NCBI GenBank assembly: GCA_017355425.1
Contig: CP070233.1
Coordinates: 5,513,272 to 5,577,271, forward strand
Source: Dolichospermum sp. DET69
Lineage (GTDB): Bacteria; Cyanobacteriota; Cyanobacteriia; Cyanobacteriales; Nostocaceae
Reading direction: 5' to 3'
DNA: 64,000 nucleotides
Position numbers and translations under genes: made by a program. Under the pieces are notes generated by a model, which saw nothing but the letters and a program-made list of their open reading frames with translations, did no database searches and had not been told where the DNA came from. Positions within the stretch are counted from its first letter, which is position 1. Every line of letters begins with the position of its first letter. Below, in pieces: positions 6,935 to 16,680 of the stretch.

Positions 6935-7111
6935 AGGGGTTTCCCCGCCCCTGATTGTATTTTATTCGACTGAGAACCGCTATAATTTGCATAATAGTCT
7001 ACTATATACTGAAGAGCCAAATTTGCTAACTTTGGGGATAATTTAAATTTTTGTAACATAACATAATCCTACACCGCACCTAAAAGCATGAGTGTAGGAC
7101 TATCCTAATTA

Positions 7112-8308
7112 TTACCCTACAGAAATAATCTGCGGTTGAGTTGCTACCTTTTTCATCGCTGTGAAAATTGCTTCTCTAGCCCATTTATCCGCTGCTAAGA
7201 TGTCATCTAAAGAGGGATTTTGTGTGTGATCATTTTGATGTAAATCACACACAAATTCAATACACTTAGGAATATCCAAAAAGTGAATTTTCTCATCTAA
7301 AAATAATGCCACAACTTGTTCATTTGCAGCATTTAAAACCGCCGGCATAGAACCACCAGCCCTACCAGCCGCATAAGCTAAACGCATACAAGGATATTTT
7401 TGATGATCTGGTTCACGGAAAGTTAAATCACCAGATTTTACTAAATTCAATCTTTCCCAATTAGTGTAAATTCGCTCCGGCCAAGATAAAGCATACAGCA
7501 AAGGTAAACGCATATCTGGCCAACCCAGTTGAGCTAAAACAGAAGTATCTTGTAATTCTATTAAAGAGTGAATAATACTTTGAGGATGAATCACAATTTC
7601 GATATTGTCATAATCTACCCCAAATAAATAATGAGCCTCAATTACTTCTAAACCTTTATTCATTAAAGTTGCCGAATCAACGGTGATTTTTCGCCCCATT
7701 GACCAGTTAGGATGTTTAAGAGCATCAGCAACTTTTACTGTTGCTAATTTTTCCACAGGCCAATCTCGGAAAGCACCACCGGAAGCGGTTAGTAATATCT
7801 TTCTTAAACCATCTTTAGGAACACCTTGGAGACATTGAAAAATAGCAGAATGTTCGGAATCTGCTGGTAATAGCTTCACTCCGTGTTTTTCCACCAAAGG
7901 TAATACCACAGGAGCGCCCGCAATCAGAGTTTCTTTGTTGGCTAAAGCAATATCTTTGCCCGCTTCAATAGCTGCAATCGTTGGTAATAACCCCGCACAA
8001 CCAACAATACCAGTAACAACGGTTTGAGCATCGCCATAACGAGCAACTTCTATCACTCCTGCTTCCCCAGCCAGTAAAATGGGTTGAGGAATTAAATCTT
8101 TGATGGCTTCTTTGAGTTCTGGTAATTTTTCAGCAGCAGAAATGGCGGCAATTTGGGGACGAAACTGGCGAATTTGCGCCGCGAATAGCTCTACATTTCG
8201 TCCAGCAGCTAATCCAACGATGCGGAATTTATCGGGGTGTTCAGAGACGATATCTAGGGTTTGCGTACCAATTGAGCCAGTAGAACCGAGGAGAGTAATA
8301 GCTTTCAC
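7112..8308 (-). CDS. dxr: 1-deoxy-D-xylulose 5-phosphate reductoisomerase
   Basis: The product has 398 residues, the normal length for Dxr, the second enzyme of the MEP isoprenoid pathway (DXP to MEP with NADPH). Visible features are the N-terminal Rossmann motif [13 protein letters not shown], the metal and substrate segment [15 protein letters not shown], the flexible-loop region [20 protein letters not shown] (catalytic-domain signature) and the C-terminal helical domain after [16 protein letters not shown]. It supplies precursors for carotenoids, phytol and quinones, and also the polyprenyl carriers needed by the membrane glycosyltransferases 2-13 kb away. No operon partner is seen. The tnpB element lies about 75 bases upstream of its start codon, so its promoter must be within or beyond the element end. 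Confidence 0.95.
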   Translation of the reverse strand: MKAITLLGSTGSIGTQTLDIVSEHPDKFRIVGLAAGRNVELFAAQIRQFRPQIAAISAAEKLPELKEAIKDLIPQPILLAGEAGVIEVARYGDAQTVVTGIVGCAGLLPTIAAIEAGKDIALANKETLIAGAPVVLPLVEKHGVKLLPADSEHSAIFQCLQGVPKDGLRKILLTASGGAFRDWPVEKLATVKVADALKHPNWSMGRKITVDSATLMNKGLEVIEAHYLFGVDYDNIEIVIHPQSIIHSLIELQDTSVLAQLGWPDMRLPLLYALSWPERIYTNWERLNLVKSGDLTFREPDHQKYPCMRLAYAAGRAGGSMPAVLNAANEQVVALFLDEKIHFLDIPKCIEFVCDLHQNDHTQNPSLDDILAADKWAREAIFTAMKKVATQPQIISVG

Positions 8309-8339
8309 AATTTTTTAAGAATTAACAGGTAATTTTAAA

Positions 8340-8480
8340 TTTGACACTCTCAGGTCTAAAGACACTGAGATTCTACAGACAGAATTAGTTTAATCTAATT
8401 CTCGTTACGGTGGTCAAACACCGTCTAGTGAGTTTACTTAAATTAAGTTTAAGTTTTCCCGTTACTTTTTTTAAGATATT
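8340..8480 (-). ncRNA. Possible omega RNA at the tnpB 3' end
   Basis: In IS200/IS605 elements the guide RNA overlaps the tnpB 3' end and stops at the right element end. Here this interval has GAATTAGATTAAACTAATTC and the CTCAG...CTGAG hairpin just after the tnpB stop on the minus strand. The guide segment would be the bases just below about 8340. Position and existence are inferred from family knowledge only. Confidence 0.3.
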
Positions 8481-9686
8481 CGCTGATCCATTGAGATCAG
8501 CATTTACTAAAAACTTTTCACCTGTTAAGTAAAGTCCTCTCAAAATTCGTCTCCCAGATGCTTTCCACCCTTCGGGTTTTGGGCTTCGCCCCGCTTCGCT
8601 AACACCGTACTTGGGTAGGGAGTCTCCATCTAAAAAACTCGATTTTGAAGTATAACTCTCCTCTGTCAGATGAAAGTTTATCCCATATTGGCAACACAGT
8701 TGATTAAGTCGATCTTTCAACTTACCTAATGGCATTTGAACAAATTTTTGATTGTTCAAATTACCCATATTGGAGTTTAGTTTAAACCCATCGTTCCAAC
8801 CTAGAACTAAGTTACCTATTTTATTTTTGAGGCAGTGGTCAATAATCAACCTTGCACTTTTGTTGATCCCATCTCTCATTTGATGGTTTCGTTTTCTGGT
8901 AACTCGATCTAACCAACTGTCCCAGTAGTCACTTGACTTGCCTTCTTTTTTAGTAGAGACTTTTTTATTCCAGAGTTGATTGTCAGCTTTTAGTTTTCTT
9001 GAGTCAATTAAAAAAGAATTTCCTAAAGTATCTACACAGGCTGCTAAATTATCGGCAGTTCCCAAATCAATTGATAGGGCTTCACTAATATTTAAGTCAG
9101 TTATCTCTGGCTCAACCAAATAAGACAACTCCAGGTAAAAAGCCCCATTTTTGGGGAATATAGTCAACTCTTTGATCTTTGAGAAATCTAAGTTAATTGG
9201 CATCGGGAGAAAGAATTCAGATATTCCAAACCATCTTTTTACTGTCAACCCTAAAGGAAATCTAATTTGATTATTTTCAAGAGTTGGCTTACCCGCTCCA
9301 GTATTGGGAAACGCAACTTTAAAAAGTTTAGATCCTTCGAGGTAACTAGGAGGCTTAGGTCTAAAAAGTAACTCACCTTTGTTGAACTTGTTTTTTAATT
9401 CTTTAAAGGATTTAAAAGCTTCGCTTACTGAGATTAGTGTTTGTTGAGCAACTACCGAAGGTAGTGAACTTGCTAATCTGGTCTTGCTCACAGTTGACTC
9501 ATATATTAGGTCAAATTTACCAGTGAGTAACTTACCAGTTTTGAAAAGTGTTTGTCTAGCAAAATAGACCCCTGAGTTATAGAGTTTACCCGATTGTTGA
9601 CAAAGGTACTCTAATATTGCTTTAGTATCTTTATCAGGGGATAATAGGATTTGTTGAACTCCCATTAAGGGTTTATTTTTTACCAT
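8385..9686 (-). CDS. tnpB: TnpB, RuvC-type RNA-guided nuclease of an IS200/IS605 element
   Basis: The product has about 433 residues from ATG 9686 (the frame is open to 9740, but the extra 18 residues look unlike the family). RuvC-like motifs are LSIDLGTADNLAACV (first Asp), ESYTSKSSFLDGD (Glu) and VNADLNGSANIL (last Asp). The central region RVTRKRNHQMRDGINKSARLIIDHC is typical. Between motifs II and III there are no CxxC pairs, so the usual zinc ribbon is missing; this is seen in a large cyanobacterial branch with the same SKSSFLDGD signature. The frame appears intact. TnpB proteins cut DNA guided by an RNA from the element's right end and help the element persist. Confidence 0.9.
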   Translation of the reverse strand: MVKNKPLMGVQQILLSPDKDTKAILEYLCQQSGKLYNSGVYFARQTLFKTGKLLTGKFDLIYESTVSKTRLASSLPSVVAQQTLISVSEAFKSFKELKNKFNKGELLFRPKPPSYLEGSKLFKVAFPNTGAGKPTLENNQIRFPLGLTVKRWFGISEFFLPMPINLDFSKIKELTIFPKNGAFYLELSYLVEPEITDLNISEALSIDLGTADNLAACVDTLGNSFLIDSRKLKADNQLWNKKVSTKKEGKSSDYWDSWLDRVTRKRNHQMRDGINKSARLIIDHCLKNKIGNLVLGWNDGFKLNSNMGNLNNQKFVQMPLGKLKDRLNQLCCQYGINFHLTEESYTSKSSFLDGDSLPKYGVSEAGRSPKPEGWKASGRRILRGLYLTGEKFLVNADLNGSANILKKVTGKLKLNLSKLTRRCLTTVTRIRLN

Positions 9687-9740
9687 GATTTGGATTTTCG
9701 CTATTATATTTATGATTTCACAAAATGATAAATTAATCAA

Positions 9741-9991
9741 GAAGAACGTAGGCGACTAAAGTCGCACGAGCGATGCCCTGAGCGTAGCCGAAGGGTCGCT
9801 TATATCTCAGGTCTGAAGACGCTGAGTTTTACGCTTACCGAGAGATTTATAAATGGCTGGGGACTCATTGATAAGAGCGATCGCCAGAATCAATTAACCC
9901 AAATCAAACTTTTTGCTATTTTTGGCACAAATGCGTAATATTACTCAAGAGTAACATTGTCATGACCTCAGAGTTAGAAAAATAAAAGCCT
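9741..9991. other. Spacer with element end and G-C-rich hairpin, no gene
   Basis: GGCGACTAAAGTCGCAC at about 9752 is a short palindrome, followed by the CTCAGGTCTGAAGACGCTGAG hairpin of the IS end. A HIP1 site lies near 9880. No open frame of interest is seen. The promoter of the 9992 gene should lie at the right side. Confidence 0.4.
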
Positions 9992-11356
9992 ATGGTAAAA
10001 GTGCAAATAGCGATCGCTTCCCTCCGAGACGCTGTAATTACCTTACTGCCAAAGCGGTCTATTTTCCCCCCCAGGATCACAAAATTTATCTGGACAAGGG
10101 ATTTTCTGTTTCCTGCGTCTATGTGGCTTTTGAGTCGCTTATGGATGGGAGCAGTGATGTTGTTGATTGCTCCCCACCTACCAGCTTTACAAAATGGCGT
10201 TACGCCCCATCTTGGTTGGGGGATTTTTGATGCTTGGGATAGTGTCCATTATCGAGCGATCGCCACTGAAGGATATGAATTTATTAATGATGGTAAACAG
10301 CATAATTTAGCATTTTTCCCTCTGTTTCCTGTCTGCATTTTTATCTTCATGAAATTAGGTTTTTCCTTTGAAATAGCTGGATTAATTATCAATAATTTGG
10401 CATTTTTAGGAACACTTTATTTCTTATATGCTTGGGTAAAAAAACAATGTGGCATAAATGCAGCCCATTGGACAATTGCTGTGATGGCTTACTGTCCCAT
10501 GTCTCTGTTCACAGGAGTAATTTACACAGAAGGTTTGTATTTATTATTGAGTACAATGGCGTTACGCGCCTTTGACGAAAAACAATATCTTTGGACAGCA
10601 ATTTGCGGGGGAATGGCAACAGCAACACGTCCGACAGGAATGGTACTAATTCCTGCATTTTTTATAGCAGCTTGGAAACAAAATAAACCATTAACTGCCT
10701 ACATTGCAGGTTTATTATCTGCTACAGGTTTGTTAATATTTAGTGTGTATTGTGAGCTGAATTTTCATGACTTTTTAGCCTTTATTGCTGCACAAAAAGG
10801 ATGGCGGCCTTCCTTCGGTTTTGATTGGGAAGGGTGGTTAAATATGTTCATGCAAATTCCCTTTGGCAACAATTGGCATTATGGTTGGGTAGAGAATGAT
10901 GAAGGTGGAATTAAAGATATTTGGTATCCGCTATTTTTTGGCTTAATTGTCATTGGTTCTTCATGTTTATTGTATTGGCGTAAATATTTCAATCCTCTAG
11001 TATTCTATGCTGGCTATATAATTGTGATATTATCATTAATAATTGCCAATCAAGACTTAATAAATAATTTGCTTAACGTATCTATGATATTAGGTAGTAG
11101 CTACCTTTTATGGTATGTCCGTCAGCAACTGACTCCAGTTATGGTAGTTTATGGTTTTTGTGGTATTGGATTACTTTTAGCTTCTGGTGGCACAATTTCT
11201 TTAAGTCGTCTTGCTTATGGAATTGTTCCTTTGAACATAGCTATAGGTATGTGGTTATCTCGCTATCCCCGTCAAGCTTATTTAGTTCTGGGTTTGTTTA
11301 TCACCTTACTTAGTAAATTAGCCATAGGTTTTGCTCAAGAACTTTGGGTAGGATAG
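9992..11356 (+). CDS. PIG-V-like membrane mannosyltransferase (GT-C fold)
   Basis: The product has 454 residues and about ten hydrophobic segments. The first luminal loop carries FDAWDSVHYRAIATEGY, the acidic WDSxxYxxIAxxGY motif of GT-C enzymes related to GPI mannosyltransferase II, followed by LAFFPLFPVCI. Such proteins use polyprenyl-phosphate sugars to glycosylate lipids or polysaccharides at the outer face of the plasma membrane. A clear paralog lies at 15201-16472 with the same motif order. The N-terminal 40 residues are poorly hydrophobic, so translation may start at a later Met (about residue 44). Sugar and acceptor cannot be read from the sequence. Confidence 0.75.
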   Translation: MVKVQIAIASLRDAVITLLPKRSIFPPRITKFIWTRDFLFPASMWLLSRLWMGAVMLLIAPHLPALQNGVTPHLGWGIFDAWDSVHYRAIATEGYEFINDGKQHNLAFFPLFPVCIFIFMKLGFSFEIAGLIINNLAFLGTLYFLYAWVKKQCGINAAHWTIAVMAYCPMSLFTGVIYTEGLYLLLSTMALRAFDEKQYLWTAICGGMATATRPTGMVLIPAFFIAAWKQNKPLTAYIAGLLSATGLLIFSVYCELNFHDFLAFIAAQKGWRPSFGFDWEGWLNMFMQIPFGNNWHYGWVENDEGGIKDIWYPLFFGLIVIGSSCLLYWRKYFNPLVFYAGYIIVILSLIIANQDLINNLLNVSMILGSSYLLWYVRQQLTPVMVVYGFCGIGLLLASGGTISLSRLAYGIVPLNIAIGMWLSRYPRQAYLVLGLFITLLSKLAIGFAQELWVG

Positions 11357-11366
11357 GAGAAAAATA

Positions 11367-12338
11367 TCAGGAATTAGAATTTTCATTTAGTGATTCTATG
11401 TCAGGAAACTTTACTTTATTGTATAAATCTTGTAAAGAAATTTCAAAAGGTAAGGTTTCCAAAGATATGTTTTCATCTTCTTCGTCATACTCACACAAAT
11501 TCCATCTTTTCTTCCCAGTTTTGGAAAATTGTTCTACATAAATCCGGTTTTGATCAATTAATAGATATTCTTGAAAAGTGGGAATTGTCCTGTAAGCTGC
11601 AAATTTATCTTCTCTGTCGTAACTTTTCGTGGATTTAGATAAAACTTCAATAATTACCTGGGGATTTGTAATTGTATCTAAACGATTATTGAAAAATTCT
11701 GGTTTATCTGCAATAATTATTACATCTGGATAAGTATATATTAGTCTTTGAGGTATCTATAGACGCATATCACTCATAAAAACTTCATAATTTTTATCTC
11801 TAAAGGCAAAATTTAGCCCAGAACTTAGATTTAAAGAAATGCGGTTATGATTTATAGAAGCACCAGCCATAGCAGTCAGTAACCCAGCCCTAAAGGGACT
11901 GAGCTTGCAAGAGAAATCAAACAAGCTGTACTGACCAGACCACCCTGAGCATAGTCGAAGGGTAGCCGTTATTTGAGTCACGACACCCCGGAATGCGAAG
12001 CTAGTTCCCTGCTCTGTCGCTTGTGATTAAACAGTTCTAAGGTCACTGGAACAGTGTTACAAGCCTAAAAAGCTCTTATAACAGGTCGAAGCTAACATTA
12101 CCCCAGCAATGGGAGTTGGTTTTTCAGGTTTCCAATCAAAAAACCTGACTAAAATTTAAGATTCAATGCGGTTAAAACCGCCCGTGCCGCTTCCCTCTCA
12201 GGTCTAAAGACACTGAGTTTTCCGCATACCGCGAGGTCTTATGATTTGTTCTTCAATATATTCGCTTTTGTAGTCAGCAGTTGCTTCTAATTCCAGATAT
12301 TCCTCTGGAGTGTAATATTGCTTTTGGGTTAGTTGCAT
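11367..12338 (-). pseudogene. Uma2-family (DUF820) endonuclease gene, interrupted and with nonsense codon
   Basis: The minus strand encodes MQLTQKQYYTPEEYLELEA...YIEEQI from 12338, then a 371-bp repeat element, then AGASINHNRISLNLSSGLNF continuing to DKNYEVFMSDMRL, then a TAG where the family has Trp, then IPQRLIYTYPDVIIIADKPE to the stop at 11367. Joined without the element and the TAG, this is a complete Uma2 protein of the PD-(D/E)xK type found in large numbers in cyanobacteria. Both the insertion and the stop are in the sequence, so the gene is dead or produces only fragments. It ends 10 bases from the converging PIG-V-like gene. Confidence 0.85.
11875..12245. mobile_element. Palindrome-ended non-autonomous element (PATE-like), copy 1
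   Basis: This 371-bp stretch splits the uma2 gene and recurs in reverse orientation at 29637-30033. Shared ends are GTCAGTAACCCAGCCC and CGCGAGGTCTTATGAT. Near each end is an imperfect hairpin (CCAGCCCTAAAGGGACTGAG and CTCAGGTCTAAAGACACTGAG) resembling those of the tnpB element at 8.3-9.9 kb. It has no gene, so it is probably moved by an IS200/IS605 TnpA in trans. Confidence 0.75.
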
Positions 12339-12577
12339 ATTTTTGATGAGAAAGCTATGTTGATTACTTTAACGTATTAGTAATAATTATTGCTTAAATT
12401 TTTATCTATTAAGTTTCTAATACTTCTAATTTGTTGCCTCAGAGATTTAGCCAAAGTATGGTATATTTTATAGCGTTAGTAATAGATAAAATTTTTACCT
12501 CGGTTGTATATTTTGTATAATTGCTTCTTATTTAATTCTATTATTAACTGATCACTTATTCAGACAAAATCATATTC
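12339..12577. other. AT-rich spacer, probable promoter region
   Basis: There is no open frame of interest. It separates the dead uma2 gene from the divergently read glycosyltransferase genes and must carry the promoter of the 12578 operon; no clear sigma-70 boxes were singled out. Confidence 0.35.
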
Positions 12578-13801
12578 ATGATAAAGAAATCAACTAATCA
12601 TTTATTAGAAATAGTTAATCATAGGTTTAATCAAATATCAAAATCTCTACAATTACCTATACCAAGATATTTATTTATTGGTATTATTTTTGCTGTAGTT
12701 ATTCGATTAGTTTGTGTTCCCAATCAATCAGTAGATTATAAATATTTTTTAGCTCCTTGGTATGATTTCATTGCATCTCATGGCGGATTTAGTGCATTGA
12801 AAGATGGTTTTGCTGATTATACACCTTCATATCTTTACTGGCTTGTCATTGCTTCTACCCTGCTTTCTGGACTACCGAAAATTTTGGCAATCAAACTTTT
12901 TGCCATGATTGTTGACTTTATTTGTGCATTTTTCACTTATAAAATTGTCAAACTTAAATATCCTGTGGGTAAAATGGCAAATTGGGCATTTTTAGCTGTC
13001 ATATTAAGTCCCACTGTAATTTATAATAGTTCTCTTTGGGGACAATGTGATGTTATCTATACCACAGGATTAATTGCTTGTATTTACTTTTTATCTATTC
13101 ACAAGCAAATTCCCGCATTAATTAGTTTTGGTATCGCACTTTCATTTAAATTACAAGCGATGTTTTTAGCACCTTTATTACTAATTTTATTAATTAAAAA
13201 GAGAGTATCTTGGTTTTATTTACCAATAATTCCTTTAGTATATGCAGGTGCAATGTTGCCAGCTTGGATTGCTGGTAGACCAATCAAAGAATTGCTATTA
13301 GTATATTTTGAGAATTCTAATAAATATAAAGATCTAGCTAAAAATATACCCAATCTTTATCAATGGATTCCTAACGAATTTTATAATATTGTTGTGCCAG
13401 TAGGTTTACTATTAACTGTAATTGCCATATTTTTGTTAGCATATCTAGTTTATAGAAGTAAATTAGAAATTACTCAAGACAGACTGATATATTTAGCGAC
13501 AATATCAGTATTTTTTATGCCATATATCTTGCCAAAAATGCACGAAAGATATTTTTATCCTACAGATATTTTGTCTATTATCTTTGCTTTTTACTTTCCC
13601 CAATATCGCTGGGTAGCAATATCAGTACAACTAGCATCATTTTTTAGTTATCTAGGAGCTTTTAGTGCGGAAAGTCCCATATATATCAAAATATTTTCTA
13701 TTCCTTTAGGTTTGACATTATGGTTTGTTGTCCGAAATTGTGATATGATATTTCCGCAAATCAAAGCTAATTTATCCTTGAATTTGAATAATAAGTTGTA
13801 G
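12578..13801 (+). CDS. Gpi18-like GT-C membrane glycosyltransferase
   Basis: The product has 407 residues with about ten hydrophobic segments. NQSVDYKYFLAPWYDFI near residue 50, GGFSALKDGFADYTPSYLYW and LPKMHERYFYPTDILS near residue 315 are typical of bacterial proteins related to the GPI mannosyltransferase Gpi18 (COG5542). It should transfer a sugar from a polyprenyl-phosphate donor outside the membrane. Its stop is followed after one base by the GTG of the next gene, so the two are translationally coupled. The second PIG-V-like gene follows 12 bases after that, making a three-gene operon 12578-16472. Confidence 0.7.
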   Translation: MIKKSTNHLLEIVNHRFNQISKSLQLPIPRYLFIGIIFAVVIRLVCVPNQSVDYKYFLAPWYDFIASHGGFSALKDGFADYTPSYLYWLVIASTLLSGLPKILAIKLFAMIVDFICAFFTYKIVKLKYPVGKMANWAFLAVILSPTVIYNSSLWGQCDVIYTTGLIACIYFLSIHKQIPALISFGIALSFKLQAMFLAPLLLILLIKKRVSWFYLPIIPLVYAGAMLPAWIAGRPIKELLLVYFENSNKYKDLAKNIPNLYQWIPNEFYNIVVPVGLLLTVIAIFLLAYLVYRSKLEITQDRLIYLATISVFFMPYILPKMHERYFYPTDILSIIFAFYFPQYRWVAISVQLASFFSYLGAFSAESPIYIKIFSIPLGLTLWFVVRNCDMIFPQIKANLSLNLNNKL

Positions 13802-13802
13802 C

Positions 13803-15188
13803 GTGGAAAAGTCAAACATAAAAAATAATAATCTTGGTGTGATTGTTGGTATTAGTGCCTTAATATTATTAACATCTAGTCTTCTTAGACATGAGTTATT
13901 TAATTCAGGAGGAGATTTAGCATTTTTTGACCAATGTGTTTACTTAATTAGTCAAGGTAAACAACCAATCTCTTCTATACTTGGTTTTCATGTTTTAGCT
14001 GATCATGCTGCTGGGATTTTATACTTTTTGGCTTTATTGTACAAAATTCATCCTAGCGTTTATTGGCTATTTACAGTCCAATCAACTGCGTTAGCTTTAG
14101 GATCTATACCTACATATTTTTTAGCACTACAAGCAGGTTTAAAAGAAAATCAAGCAATAGCAATAGTAGCAGTATATCTACTCTATCCTCTGATATATAA
14201 TGCTAACTTACTTGAATTTCATCCAGATACAATAGCTGTTCCTGCACTTTTGACAGCAGTTTTAGCTGCAAGAACAAAAAAAATAATTTGGTTTTGTGTA
14301 AGTGTTTTAGTAGTATTGGGATGTAAAGCTGTACTTTCATTAACAGTAGCAGCTATGGGGGTTTGGTTACTATTATTTGAAAAACGGCGTTTTTATGGTG
14401 CTATAGCTATTATTAGTGGGATAGCATGGTTTTTAATTGCTAATAAAATAATTATTCCTTTTTTTGGCAGCGAAGCAACATTACTAACTCGTCATCTTTA
14501 TCGCTATAGCTATTTAGGTCACTCATTTTCTGAAACATTACAAATTATTCTGTTTCAACCACAAATTATTTTTAGCCATATTTTTACATTAATAAATTTA
14601 GAATATTTGTTTTATTTATTAGTGCCTGTAATATGGGGTTTAAGACCCAAATCCATGACACCTTTAATAAGTGCAATTCCTTGTTTAGCTTTAAATTTAC
14701 TTGCTGATCATCCTTCCCAAAAAAACTTAATATGGCATTACTCTTTACCAATTATTACTTTTTTGATATTATCCTTAATTGCCAGTTTAGCAGCAGGTAA
14801 AGCTTGGATACAACAGAAAAAAGTAATTATTTTATGGTCTTTGTTTTGGTTTTTAGCATTAGGTAAATTTGGTTTTTTTGCGGGAAAATATCTTAAAAAT
14901 TTAGATAATTGGCAAGCTACAAAAGAAGGAATATCTTTAATTAAAACCAAAGATAGCGTTCTAACTACAGATGTAATTACACCACATTTAACCCAGAGAG
15001 AGTTAATTAGATTTCAATATAATATTAATGAAGTTAACAATTTTCATTATATACTGATCAATGTTCGTAACCCTGGTTTGGTGGTAAGTACAGCAGATTA
15101 TAATAATTTGGTCAATAAATTAAAAACAAATTCACAATTTGAATTAAAGTATCAGAAAGATGATGTATTTCTATTTGAACAAAAATAA
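13803..15188 (+). CDS. DUF2079 membrane protein
   Basis: The product has 461 residues, GTG start one base after the preceding stop. It begins with a membrane helix followed by GGDLAFFDQCVYLISQGKQP and LGFHVLADHAAGILYFLALL, the DUF2079 signature, a family thought to be GT-C-like membrane proteins because of the acidic D-x-x-FDQ loop and multi-pass topology. Its enzymatic activity is not established. The C-terminal soluble tail (about 380-461) contains NWQATKEGISLIKTKDSVLT, which resembles the extracytoplasmic tail of other members. Placement inside a glycosyltransferase operon supports a role in surface glycan assembly. Confidence 0.7.
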   Translation: MEKSNIKNNNLGVIVGISALILLTSSLLRHELFNSGGDLAFFDQCVYLISQGKQPISSILGFHVLADHAAGILYFLALLYKIHPSVYWLFTVQSTALALGSIPTYFLALQAGLKENQAIAIVAVYLLYPLIYNANLLEFHPDTIAVPALLTAVLAARTKKIIWFCVSVLVVLGCKAVLSLTVAAMGVWLLLFEKRRFYGAIAIISGIAWFLIANKIIIPFFGSEATLLTRHLYRYSYLGHSFSETLQIILFQPQIIFSHIFTLINLEYLFYLLVPVIWGLRPKSMTPLISAIPCLALNLLADHPSQKNLIWHYSLPIITFLILSLIASLAAGKAWIQQKKVIILWSLFWFLALGKFGFFAGKYLKNLDNWQATKEGISLIKTKDSVLTTDVITPHLTQRELIRFQYNINEVNNFHYILINVRNPGLVVSTADYNNLVNKLKTNSQFELKYQKDDVFLFEQK

Positions 15189-15200
15189 ATCTTTGCTTCT

Positions 15201-16472
15201 ATGTTGATATTCAAAAAAAATAACTTCATTCAGAATAGTCTATTTTTTATCATGGCAATGTGGTTATCTAGTAGACTACTAATAACCGTTACTATGTTAA
15301 TTATTGCCCCATTATTTCCAGTGTCATCAACAGGTGTTATTGCCACCTTTAGCTGGGATGTTTTTCATGCTTGGGATAGTGTTTGGTATGAAAAAATTGT
15401 GACTTCTGGTTATGATTTTTCTAGGGATGTAAAACAAATTCATACAGTAGCTTTTTTTCCTTTATTTCCATTATTATGTCGTTTAGTAATGACTACTGGT
15501 TTACCTTTTAAAGTTGCCGGTATTTTAGTAAATAACTTAGCATTTTTAGCGGCATTAATTACAGTTTATTTTTGGGTACAAGAACTTTATGGTAGAAATG
15601 CAGCAAGATGGATAATAGCAACTTTAGCATGGTGTCCTTATTCTCTATATGGAACTGTAATCTACACAGAGGGATTATTTTTATTATGTACTACCTCTGC
15701 TTTACGAGCTTTTGAAAAAAAACAATATATTTGGACAGCTTTTTGGGGTATATTATCTACGGCAACAAGAGTACCAGGAGTAGCATTAATACCAACTTTT
15801 TTGTTTGTTTCTTGGCAAGAAAAAAGAGGTATAAAAGCCTATATTGCTAGTTTAACAACCGGACTAGGTATTATCCTTTATAGTCTTTATTGTCAACTTA
15901 GATTTGGTGATGCTTTAGCTTTTATTCATGCACAAAAAGCATGGCGTGGTGATGTAACAGGCTTCGCTTGGCAGGGTTGGTGGCAAATGCTAATGCAAGT
16001 AGTAGTAGGTTTTAATAATTGGAAAGCTGGCTATATTCAAGATTATTTACAGCCAATTATATTTTTAATTATTGTCATATCTGGATATTTATTATGGAAC
16101 TTTCGCTTACAAATAGGTTCAAAAAAAGTACACTATGGATTTTATTTTCTATGGTTATTAATGTGGTTATTAGCAGGAGATGAATTGTTTAAAATAGTAA
16201 TTATTTTTGGTGGAATATATCTACTATGGTTTTTTCGGACTAAAATTCCTCTTGTTACCTTTGTCTATGGATTATGTTCCTATGGATTAATTTTAAATAC
16301 TGGAATTACTCCTTCGGCTGAACGCTACGCTTATGGTATTGTATCTTTATCCATTGCTTTCGGTTTATTACTTGAACGCTATCCTCGTTTAAGATACCCA
16401 GTTATGTCTTTTTGGGGAATACTAATGGTGATATTTTCTATTCGTTTTGCCCGTGATCTTTGGGTAGCTTGA
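15201..16472 (+). CDS. PIG-V-like membrane mannosyltransferase, second paralog
   Basis: The product has 423 residues, starting 12 bases after the DUF2079 gene. It has the same architecture as the 9992 gene: WLSSRLLITVTMLIIAP, FHAWDSVWYEKIVTSGYDF, VAFFPLFPLLCRL, VIYTEGLFLL and a C-terminal PSAERYAYGIVSLSIAFG matched by LSRLAYGIVPLNIAIG in the paralog. The two copies flank the Gpi18-like and DUF2079 genes, so one probably arose by duplication within this locus. Donor and acceptor are unknown. It is the last gene of the operon that begins at 12578. Confidence 0.75.
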   Translation: MLIFKKNNFIQNSLFFIMAMWLSSRLLITVTMLIIAPLFPVSSTGVIATFSWDVFHAWDSVWYEKIVTSGYDFSRDVKQIHTVAFFPLFPLLCRLVMTTGLPFKVAGILVNNLAFLAALITVYFWVQELYGRNAARWIIATLAWCPYSLYGTVIYTEGLFLLCTTSALRAFEKKQYIWTAFWGILSTATRVPGVALIPTFLFVSWQEKRGIKAYIASLTTGLGIILYSLYCQLRFGDALAFIHAQKAWRGDVTGFAWQGWWQMLMQVVVGFNNWKAGYIQDYLQPIIFLIIVISGYLLWNFRLQIGSKKVHYGFYFLWLLMWLLAGDELFKIVIIFGGIYLLWFFRTKIPLVTFVYGLCSYGLILNTGITPSAERYAYGIVSLSIAFGLLLERYPRLRYPVMSFWGILMVIFSIRFARDLWVA

Positions 16473-16558
16473 ATTAAACACTATAGATTAGTATGCTGAA
16501 AAAATTAACCCAGTTTCAAATGCTTGCAAATTTAATGAAATAATATGAAACATAAATC

Positions 16559-16672
16559 TCACATCAGTCCAGGAGTACCAGCTTGAGAAAGAATCACTTC
16601 CTCTCCTGACAAAACTCGATGGAGTAATTCCCCAAAATCACCTAAATTATCTGGAAGTTCTGCATTATACAT
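16559..16672 (-). pseudogene. Short fragment resembling a Phd/YefM-type antitoxin
   Basis: A 37-codon minus-strand frame reads MYNAELPDNLGDFGELLHRV then LSGEEVILSQAGTPGLM and stops. The middle resembles the first helix and strand of Phd/YefM antitoxins (a short helix, then LxGEEVxLxxxGxP), but the family's C-terminal half is missing. It lies just downstream of the ArnT-like gene on the same strand. A chance match is possible. Confidence 0.35.
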
Positions 16673-16680
16673 TGGTAAAA

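Larger units (their letters stand above)
8335..9855 (-). mobile_element. IS200/IS605-type element with tnpB only (IS1341-like)
   Basis: The tnpB gene is flanked by imperfect hairpins of the same kind at both ends: CTCAGGTCTAAAGACACTGAG at 8349-8369 and CTCAGGTCTGAAGACGCTGAG at 9807-9827, the second followed by an element-end sequence that matches the ends of the elements at 11.9-12.2 and 29.6-30.0 kb. Subterminal palindromes instead of long terminal repeats are typical of single-strand-transposing IS200/IS605 elements. No Y1 transposase (tnpA) is present, so movement would need one in trans. Exact ends are uncertain by some tens of bases. Confidence 0.65.
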
